A stretch of DNA of 6,015 nucleotides from contig JAUVFY010000090.1 of NCBI GenBank assembly GCA_030594025.1, positions 1 through 6,015 on the forward strand. The letters are read 5' to 3'. This stretch comes from Deltaproteobacteria bacterium (lineage in GTDB: Bacteria; Desulfobacterota; GWC2-55-46; JAUVFY01). The translations under genes and the position numbers were made by a program. This document shows positions 1 through 4,804 of this stretch, piece by piece. The first letter of the stretch is position 1. Every line of letters begins with the position of its first letter. Below the pieces are notes generated by a model, which saw only the letters and a list, made by a program, of their open reading frames with translations, was not told the origin of the DNA and searched no databases.

Positions 1-459
1 GAGGCCGAAAGCCTCCTGGACATGTACAAAAAGACCCGCTACAGGGGCTTCGGCCCGGAGGTAAAAAGAAGGATCATGCTCGGCACCTATTCGCTCTCGG
101 CGGGATACTACGACGCCTATTACAAGAAGGCCTCACAGGTAAGAACACTTATTAAAAAAGACTTCGAGGAGGCATTCAAAAAGTGCGACGTTATCGCCAC
201 CCCAACCTCCCCGACGGCCGCCTTCAAGCTCGGAGAGAAGCTCGAAGACCCGCTTACGATGTACCTCTCGGACATCTTTACAATTTCTTGCAACCTTGCC
301 GGTATACCCGGCATATCTCTACCCTGCGGGCTCACCGGCGAGGGGCTCCCCGTGGGGCTCCAGATACTGGGTAGCCCAATGGACGAGGCGACTTTGCTTA
401 AGGCCGCCTACAGCTACGAACAGGCGACCGGGTGGCACAAAAAGAGGCCGGAGTTATAA
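1..459 (+). CDS. gatA: Glutamyl-tRNA(Gln)/aspartyl-tRNA(Asn) amidotransferase subunit A, C-terminal part (5' end outside window)
   Basis: GatA is the glutaminase subunit of the cytoplasmic GatCAB complex. It releases ammonia from glutamine, and GatB uses it to convert Glu-tRNA(Gln) or Asp-tRNA(Asn) to the cognate amide. The frame is open from base 1, giving 152 codons before TAA at 457-459. Family members are about 480-490 residues, so roughly the first two thirds is missing, including the Lys and two Ser of the amidase triad. What remains matches the GatA C-terminus: RRIMLGTYSLSAGYYDAYY (fragment residues about 24-42, including the conserved Arg region near the glutamine pocket), then VIATPTSPTAAF, then the NLAGIPGISLPCG and GLPVGLQILG blocks. 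An internal ATG at base 22 is not the start, because homologous sequence (EAESLLD) precedes it. The next gene follows after 22 nt on the same strand, so the two are probably co-transcribed. The fragment shows no frameshift. Confidence 0.95.
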   Translation, partial: EAESLLDMYKKTRYRGFGPEVKRRIMLGTYSLSAGYYDAYYKKASQVRTLIKKDFEEAFKKCDVIATPTSPTAAFKLGEKLEDPLTMYLSDIFTISCNLAGIPGISLPCGLTGEGLPVGLQILGSPMDEATLLKAAYSYEQATGWHKKRPEL

Positions 460-481
460 ATTTAACCCACTTATGATTGCC

Positions 482-1789
482 ATGAAAAAACTCCTTCTGA
501 TATTGCCTCGGAACGACCGCAGCATAATGGGCGGGGTGTCAAGGAGCGGTAAGGCGGGCCTTGCAAGGCTCGCCCTTCCCACCGTGGCCGCTCTAACCCC
601 TCCCGGGTGGAATGTGGAGATACTCGATTCGAGGGTAACGCCGGTAGACTTCGACAAAAAGGTCGACCTCGTAGGCATTACCGGCTTTACCCCCGAGATG
701 CCGAGCGCCTACGGTATAGCCAACGGCTTCAGGAAAAAAGGGGTGAAGGTGGTTATGGGCGGCATACACGTATCGGCCCTACCCGAGGAGGCGCTCGGGC
801 ATGCGGATTCTGTGGTGGCAGGAGAGGCGGAACTGGTATGGAGGGAACTGCTCGAAGACTTTTTAAAGGGTGCTATGAAACGCCTTTACCATGCGAACAA
901 ATTCTGCGAGATGGGCAACATGCCAACGCCCAGAAGGGACCTTCTCCAAAGATCCATGTACCAGGCCGGTTTCAACGTCATCCAGTCCACCCGGGGTTGC
1001 CCTTTTGACTGCGAGTACTGTGCGGTTACGGCATTTTTCGGCAAGACTTACAGGACAAAGCCCATCGAGGAGGTCATAGCGGAGATAAAGGGGTTCGACA
1101 CAAGGGATTTCTTCTTCCTCGACGACAACATCGTCGGCAAGCCCGCCTATGCAAGAGAGCTCTTCAAGGCGCTCATCCCGCTGAAGCGCACCTGGGGCGG
1201 ACAGGCAGCCATAAACCTTGCAAAGAACGAGGAACTGCTTACGCTTTACGCAAAGAGCGGCGGCAGACACGCCCTCATAGGCTTCGAGAGCCTCTCGGAG
1301 AAGAACCTCGAAAAGATGAACAAGGCCTGGAACTCACCTGAAGGCTACCGGGAGGCCATAAGGAGGATCCACAAGGCCGGGATAAATGTACTCGGGAGTT
1401 TTATCTTCGGCCTCGATGAAGACGGACCGTCGGTATTCAGAGAGACCTACGATTTCATAAGAGAGACGGGCATCGATGCGGTCCATTTAAATATCCTTAC
1501 CCCTTTACCGGGGACAAGGCTCTACGAAAAATTCGAAAGCGAAGGACGGATAACGGACCGCGACTGGGCGAAATACCACTTCGGAGAGGTCGTCTTCGAG
1601 CCCAAGAATATGAGCGCCGAAGAGCTCCAGCGGGGCTTCTGGTGGATATGGCGTAAAACCTACTCCATGGGGAATACCTTAAGGAGGGCCCTTAGAAGTC
1701 CCCGGGGCATCCCCCACCGGATAGCGGCAAACCTGAGCTACAGAAAGAAGGCGATGAAGATGCCCGTTGTCAAGGACTGGAAGTATTAA
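482..1789 (+). CDS. B12-binding-domain radical SAM protein, paralogue 1 (function unknown)
   Basis: This 435-residue protein has the layout of cobalamin-type radical SAM enzymes. A Rossmann-like B12-binding domain spans about residues 1-125, with VDLVGITGF at 61-69 and VVMGGIHVSALPEEALGHAD at 90-109. The DxHxxG cobalamin-ligand motif is absent, as is usual in this group. A radical SAM barrel follows, with the 4Fe-4S ligands Cys173, Cys177 and Cys180 (CPFDCEYC), FFFLDDNI at 210-217, and GFES at 267-270. A C-terminal section with PLPGT at 341-345 and an aromatic stretch (GFWWIW) resembles the DUF4070 region of proteins such as hopanoid methylase HpnR. Members often methylate unactivated carbons; the substrate here cannot be read from sequence. 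ATG 482 is chosen because paralogue 2 starts at the same point; ATG 473 would add three residues. Neither start has a clear Shine-Dalgarno sequence, so translation may depend on coupling to gatA, which ends 22 nt upstream. Codon use matches the neighbours. Confidence 0.9.
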   Translation: MKKLLLILPRNDRSIMGGVSRSGKAGLARLALPTVAALTPPGWNVEILDSRVTPVDFDKKVDLVGITGFTPEMPSAYGIANGFRKKGVKVVMGGIHVSALPEEALGHADSVVAGEAELVWRELLEDFLKGAMKRLYHANKFCEMGNMPTPRRDLLQRSMYQAGFNVIQSTRGCPFDCEYCAVTAFFGKTYRTKPIEEVIAEIKGFDTRDFFFLDDNIVGKPAYARELFKALIPLKRTWGGQAAINLAKNEELLTLYAKSGGRHALIGFESLSEKNLEKMNKAWNSPEGYREAIRRIHKAGINVLGSFIFGLDEDGPSVFRETYDFIRETGIDAVHLNILTPLPGTRLYEKFESEGRITDRDWAKYHFGEVVFEPKNMSAEELQRGFWWIWRKTYSMGNTLRRALRSPRGIPHRIAANLSYRKKAMKMPVVKDWKY

Positions 1790-1790
1790 A

Positions 1791-1810
1791 AATCCCCCGT
1801 GTGGGGGGTT
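1791..1810 (+). other. Inverted repeat (hairpin) just after radical SAM 1
   Basis: The stem pairs AATCCCCC (1791-1798) with GGGGGGTT (1803-1810) around a GTGT loop. That is eight pairs including one T-G wobble. It lies directly after the TAA of the first radical SAM gene and ends two bases before the ATG of the gatB remnant. No T-run follows it on the + strand, so it is a poor intrinsic terminator. It covers the only G-rich stretch that could serve as ribosome binding site for the remnant. The equivalent spacer before real gatB (3181-3201) lacks the C-run and cannot form this stem. Confidence 0.5.
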
Positions 1811-1812
1811 AA

Positions 1813-1863
1813 ATGAAATACGAAGCCGTCATAGGTCTTGCAAGGCGTCTGAACACTCTTTGA
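1813..1863 (+). pseudogene. gatB 5'-end remnant: 16-codon ORF left by the tandem duplication
   Basis: The frame reads MKYEAVIGLARRLNTL and then TGA. Its first nine residues are identical to the first nine of intact GatB at 3202. Within those 27 bases there are three differences, all synonymous third positions (GTC/GTA, GGT/GGC, CTT/CTC). The 23-nt spacer before it also aligns with the 21-nt spacer before real gatB (AAAAATC...GGGG...TTAAATG). After codon nine the homology to gatB stops abruptly. It cannot encode a working GatB. Its TGA (1861-1863) overlaps the GAGG ribosome binding site of the second radical SAM gene, so a translated remnant could deliver ribosomes to that start. Whether it is translated is unknown. 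Confidence 0.85.
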
Positions 1864-1865
1864 GG
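1862..1865 (+). promoter_or_regulatory. Shine-Dalgarno site of radical SAM 2
   Basis: GAGG lies 7 nt before ATG 1873 and fixes that start. It overlaps the TGA of the gatB remnant by two bases, which is the geometry expected for termination-reinitiation coupling. The first radical SAM gene has no equivalent site, so the two paralogues appear to have different initiation signals. Confidence 0.6.
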
Positions 1866-1872
1866 TGATGCC

Positions 1873-3180
1873 ATGAGAAAACTTCTTCTGATATTGCCGC
1901 CGCACGAGCGCGGTCTATGGAAAAATATCTCAAAAACCGGCAAGACGGGTTTTGTTCGCCTGAGTCTGCCGACGATCGCCGCTTTGACACCACCGGACTG
2001 GGAGGTCGAGATACTCGATGCAAGGGTCACACCAATCGATTTCGACAAGAGGGTCGACCTCGTGGGTATCACGGCCTTTTCCGCGGAGATAACGAGCGCA
2101 TACGGGCTTGCCGACGGGTTCAGAAAAAAAGGGGTGAAGGTGGTTATGGGCGGCATACACGTATCGGCCCTGCCCGAGGAGGCGCTCGGGCATGCGGATA
2201 GCGTGGTCGTCGGAGAGGCGGAGTCAATATGGAGGGAGCTCCTCGAAGATTTTAAAAATGGTGCTTTAAAATCCGTCTACCATGGAGAACGGCTGGCCGA
2301 TATGCACCACTTGCCGACGCCCCGCAGAGACCTACTTGACAGGGAGATGTACGTGGCGTGCTTCAATACCATCCAGGCCACCCGCGGATGCCCGTTTGAC
2401 TGTGACTTCTGTAACGTCACGGCGTTTTTCGGAAAAACCTACAGGACAAAACCCGTGGAGGAGGTCATAGAGGAGATAAAGACGTTCGACACAAGGGATT
2501 TTTTCTTCCTTGACGACAACATCGCCGGCAAACCCCCCTATGCAAAGGAGCTCTTCAAGGCGCTCATCCCTTTAAATCGCACATGGGGCGCACAGACTAC
2601 CATAAACCTTGCAAAGAACGAGGAACTGCTTGGGCTCTACGCAAAAAGCGGCGGCAAATACGCATTAATAGGCTTCGAGAGCCTCTCGGAGAAGAACCTC
2701 GAGAAGATGAACAAGGCCTGGAACTCCCTGGAGGAGTACCGCGAGTCCATAAGAACGATCCATGAGGCCGGGGTAAATATAATCGGGAGTTTTATCTTCG
2801 GCCTCGACGAAGACGGACCGTCGGTATTCAGAGAGACCTACGAGTTTATAAAAGAGACGGGTATTGACGCGGCACATTTCAATATCCTCACCCCCTTGCC
2901 GGCGACAAAGCTCCGCAAAAAGCTCGAAAGCGAAGGCCGGATAACAGACCACGACTGGGCAAAATACCACCTCGGCGAGGTCGTATTCAAGCCCAGGGGG
3001 ATGACCGCCGAGGAGCTCCAGCAGGGCTACTGGTGGATATGGCATAAGAGCTACACCATGGGCAATATCCTCAAAAGGGTCTTAAGGAGCCCGCGGAACA
3101 TAACCTACAGGGCGGCATTAAACTATACTTACAGGAAGAAGGCGATGAGGCTGCCCGTCGTCAAGGACTGGAAGTATTAA
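1873..3180 (+). CDS. B12-binding-domain radical SAM protein, paralogue 2 (function unknown)
   Basis: This protein also has 435 residues and aligns with paralogue 1 end to end without gaps; a hand count gives 108 differences, about 75% identity. It keeps the cobalamin-type domain (VVMGGIHVSALPEEALGHAD at 90-109), the cluster ligands Cys173, Cys177 and Cys180 (CPFDCDFC), FFFLDDNI at 210-217, GFES at 267-270, and the identical C-terminus PVVKDWKY. All key motifs being intact suggests an active enzyme rather than a decaying copy. Differences cluster at residues 10-30, 131-147 and 411-420. PLPGT of paralogue 1 is PLPAT here (Gly344 to Ala), followed by LRKK in place of LYEK. Start ATG 1873 has GAGG 7 nt upstream. 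gatB begins 21 nt after the stop. The reaction is unknown. A related or partner activity to paralogue 1, perhaps on a different substrate or position, is my inference. Confidence 0.9.
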   Translation: MRKLLLILPPHERGLWKNISKTGKTGFVRLSLPTIAALTPPDWEVEILDARVTPIDFDKRVDLVGITAFSAEITSAYGLADGFRKKGVKVVMGGIHVSALPEEALGHADSVVVGEAESIWRELLEDFKNGALKSVYHGERLADMHHLPTPRRDLLDREMYVACFNTIQATRGCPFDCDFCNVTAFFGKTYRTKPVEEVIEEIKTFDTRDFFFLDDNIAGKPPYAKELFKALIPLNRTWGAQTTINLAKNEELLGLYAKSGGKYALIGFESLSEKNLEKMNKAWNSLEEYRESIRTIHEAGVNIIGSFIFGLDEDGPSVFRETYEFIKETGIDAAHFNILTPLPATKLRKKLESEGRITDHDWAKYHLGEVVFKPRGMTAEELQQGYWWIWHKSYTMGNILKRVLRSPRNITYRAALNYTYRKKAMRLPVVKDWKY

Positions 3181-3191
3181 AAATCTCATGC

Positions 3192-3195
3192 GGGG
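3192..3195 (+). promoter_or_regulatory. Probable ribosome binding site of gatB
   Basis: GGGG lies 6 nt before ATG 3202, in the 21-nt gap after the second radical SAM gene. It is not a classical GGAGG, but it is the only purine-rich stretch in the gap. A G-rich stretch is also kept at the same place before the gatB remnant. Confidence 0.45.
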
Positions 3196-3201
3196 TATTA
3201 A

Positions 3202-4638
3202 ATGAAATACGAAGCCGTAATAGGCCTCGAGGTCCACGCCCAGCTCCTTACAGACTCGAAGATATTCTGCGGGTGCTCGACCCGCTTCGGCGCGGAGCCC
3301 AACACCCAGGTCTGCCCCGTATGCATGGGAATGCCCGGGGTCCTGCCCGTTCTGAACAAGAAGGCCGTAGAGTACGCGGTGAAGATGGCCCTGGCAACGA
3401 AGTGCACCATGAACAAAAAAAGCATCTTCGCGAGGAAGAACTACTTTTATCCCGACCTGCCCAAGGATTACCAGATCTCCATGTATAACGAACCCCTGGC
3501 CGAGCACGGCTCTGTTGAGATAGAGACCGAAGGCGGCAGGAAGAAGATAGGCATAACACGGATCCACATGGAAGAGGACGCCGGCAAGCTCCTTCACGCA
3601 GAGACCCCCGAGGAGGCGGGTTCCAGCTTCGTTGACCTCAACAGGACCGGGGTCCCGTTGATAGAGATAGTGAGCGAGCCCGACATCGGCACGCCCGAAG
3701 AGGCCTCGGAGTACCTAAAGTCCCTGAGGGATATACTGCTTTACCTCGAGATATGCGACTGCAACATGGAGGAGGGGAGCCTCCGGTGCGATGCGAACGT
3801 CTCGGTTAGGCCCGAAGGGACTACGGAGTTCGGCACAAAGGCCGAGGTGAAGAACATGAACTCGTTTAAGTTCATGAGGGATGCCCTCAGCTACGAGATA
3901 GAGCGCCAGATAGAAATGCTGGAAAGCGGCGAGAGGGTCGTGCAGCAAACGCGGCTTTTTGACCCCGTGGAGGGGAAGACCCGATCAATGAGGACCAAGG
4001 AGGAGGAACACGACTACCGGTACTTCCCTGAGCCGGACCTCCTGCCGCTCGTCATAGAGGACCGTAAGATAGAAGAGCTCCGCCGCACGCTGCCGGAACT
4101 TCCGGCCGCTAAAAAACAAAGGTTCATAAAGGAGTACTCCATACCCCCGTACGATGCGGGGGTTTTAACGACCTCGAAGGAGCTCGCCGATTATTACGAG
4201 GCCGCGGTAAAACTCTCGGGCGAACCCAAGACGGTCTCGAACTGGGTCATGGGGGAGCTTTTGAGGCTCCTCAAGGAACACTCCAAAGATATCCCCCGGT
4301 GTCCCATAACCCCGGAAGCCCTCTCGGCCCTTCTCACGATGGTCAGTGACGGCCGCATAAGCGCGAAGATGGCAAAGGGTGTGTTCGAAGAGATGTTTAC
4401 CTCCGGCAAGGACGCCGAAGCGGTCGTAAAGGCTAAGGGCCTCGCCCAGATATCGGACGCCGGCGAGCTCGAAAAGGTAATAGCGGAAGTGCTCGAGAAA
4501 AACCCCGAGAATGTGGAAAAATTCAGGACCGGCAAGGAAAAACTCTTCGGGTTCTTCGTGGGCCAGGTCATGAAGGCCACTAAGGGGCAGGCGAACCCCC
4601 AGATGGTTACAAAGCTCCTGAAGGAGAAACTCTCTTAG
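3202..4638 (+). CDS. gatB: Glutamyl-tRNA(Gln)/aspartyl-tRNA(Asn) amidotransferase subunit B
   Basis: GatB binds the misacylated Glu-tRNA(Gln) or Asp-tRNA(Asn), activates the side-chain carboxylate with ATP, and transfers ammonia channelled from GatA. The 478-residue length is normal for the family. The N-terminal catalytic cradle starts with GLEVH (8-12). A cysteine set C23, C25, C38, C41 (FCGC and CPVC) is of the zinc-binding type found in many GatB proteins. Then come KNYFYPDLPKDYQIS (79-93), the family signature DLNRTGVPLIEIVSEPD (145-161), and RYFPEPDLLPL (273-283). The C-terminal YqeY-like tail domain ends with GFFVGQVMKATKGQANP (450-466). ATG 3202 is placed by the conserved MKYEAVIGLEVH N-terminus. 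The gene lies downstream of gatA but is separated from it by two radical SAM genes. gatC is not in the window. No clear terminator follows the stop. Confidence 0.97.
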   Translation: MKYEAVIGLEVHAQLLTDSKIFCGCSTRFGAEPNTQVCPVCMGMPGVLPVLNKKAVEYAVKMALATKCTMNKKSIFARKNYFYPDLPKDYQISMYNEPLAEHGSVEIETEGGRKKIGITRIHMEEDAGKLLHAETPEEAGSSFVDLNRTGVPLIEIVSEPDIGTPEEASEYLKSLRDILLYLEICDCNMEEGSLRCDANVSVRPEGTTEFGTKAEVKNMNSFKFMRDALSYEIERQIEMLESGERVVQQTRLFDPVEGKTRSMRTKEEEHDYRYFPEPDLLPLVIEDRKIEELRRTLPELPAAKKQRFIKEYSIPPYDAGVLTTSKELADYYEAAVKLSGEPKTVSNWVMGELLRLLKEHSKDIPRCPITPEALSALLTMVSDGRISAKMAKGVFEEMFTSGKDAEAVVKAKGLAQISDAGELEKVIAEVLEKNPENVEKFRTGKEKLFGFFVGQVMKATKGQANPQMVTKLLKEKLS

Positions 4639-4646
4639 GAATAGTC

Positions 4647-4656
4647 CAAACCCCCC
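4647..4656 (+). repeat. CAAACCCCCC direct repeat, copy 1
   Basis: This exact 10-base motif recurs at 4682-4691, 35 bases downstream start to start, in the gap after gatB. It might be part of an operator for the promoter at 4695, or a chance C-run. Only two copies are seen. Confidence 0.35.
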
Positions 4657-4681
4657 ATCGCATCGTTAAGCCTTACCCATT

Positions 4682-4691
4682 CAAACCCCCC
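4682..4691 (+). repeat. CAAACCCCCC direct repeat, copy 2
   Basis: This second exact copy of the motif at 4647 ends three bases before the -35 box at 4695. That is where an activator touching RNA polymerase would bind. A regulatory role is inference from position only. Confidence 0.35.
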
Positions 4692-4694
4692 TTA

Positions 4695-4723
4695 TTGATT
4701 GCCGGATAAAAAGCGGTTATACT
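4695..4723 (+). promoter_or_regulatory. Sigma70-type promoter for the downstream glycosidase gene
   Basis: TTGATT (4695-4700) and TATACT (4718-4723) are separated by exactly 17 bases. They match the consensus boxes at 4/6 and 5/6 positions. The expected transcription start is near 4730, leaving a leader of about 75 nt before the glycosidase start. It is the best promoter I see in the window and implies that the glycosidase is transcribed separately from the gat operon. Confidence 0.65.
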
Positions 4724-4761
4724 GTTTAATGAAGAAAAACTTACCCTTTTCAAGCAACTTA

Positions 4762-4781
4762 CGCCGGGCATGAACCCGGCG
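4762..4781 (+). other. Leader hairpin upstream of the glycosidase gene
   Basis: CGCCGGG (4762-4768) pairs perfectly with CCCGGCG (4775-4781) around a six-base loop, CATGAA. Only CTTTAT follows, not a T-run, so a strong intrinsic terminator is unlikely. It sits inside the predicted 5' leader, a few bases before the AAGGG ribosome-binding-like stretch at 4788. It could protect the transcript 5' end or affect initiation. It could also be a weak terminator for read-through from gatB. Confidence 0.5.
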
Positions 4782-4804
4782 CTTTATAAGGGATGACCGG
4801 GGCC

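Larger units (their letters stand above)
474..1839 (+). repeat. Tandem duplication unit, copy A (radical SAM 1 + spacer + gatB codons 1-9)
   Basis: Homology with copy B (1866-3228) begins just before the radical SAM start codon (TGATTGCCATGA against TGATGCCATGA, one gap). It runs through the whole gene with no indel at a constant offset of 1391 nt, crosses the short 3' spacer, and ends after the ninth codon of the gatB-like reading frame at 1839. The boundary inside what was gatB shows that the unit was copied as DNA including the junction to gatB. Copy identity is uneven: nearly perfect blocks alternate with clearly diverged stretches. Confidence 0.85.
1866..3228 (+). repeat. Tandem duplication unit, copy B (radical SAM 2 + spacer + start of intact gatB)
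   Basis: This is the counterpart of 474-1839. It ends at the ninth codon of the intact gatB gene, where similarity to the remnant at 1813 stops. This copy sits in the expected native junction with gatB. The remnant in copy A is therefore the derived one. Which radical SAM copy is closer to the ancestor cannot be told from sequence alone. Confidence 0.85.

Noticed and set aside
296..481. Upstream extension of the first radical SAM frame, open to ATG 296
   Set aside because: It overlaps the conserved end of gatA in another frame, its translation is low-complexity Arg/Pro/Gly-rich, and paralogue 2 starts at the position equivalent to 482.
473..481. ATG 473 as the start of radical SAM 1
   Set aside because: It is in frame and possible, but adds only MIA, has no better ribosome binding site, and is not matched by an in-frame start in paralogue 2.
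560..569. CTTGCAAGGC shared with 1837-1846, as microhomology at the duplication joint
   Set aside because: The match is only 10 bases around the palindrome CTTGCAAG, and the flanks do not align. The real duplication homology starts near 474, so this is probably chance.
863..1270. Long open frames on the - strand, here and at 1809-2156, 2665-3045, 3118-3597, 4194-4580 and 5114-5392
   Set aside because: All lie opposite strongly supported + strand genes, show no recognisable motifs, and arise easily from the codon bias. Similar ones appear opposite both paralogues because the DNA is duplicated.
482..3180. The radical SAM pair as a mobile or recently acquired element
   Set aside because: There are no terminal inverted repeats, target-site duplications, transposase or integrase genes, and ATA/AGG codon use matches gatA and gatB. 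The direct repeats are explained by tandem duplication.
4762..4781. Rho-independent terminator of gatB
   Set aside because: It is a good stem but has no T-run after it, and it lies downstream of a convincing promoter, so it belongs in the leader of the next gene.
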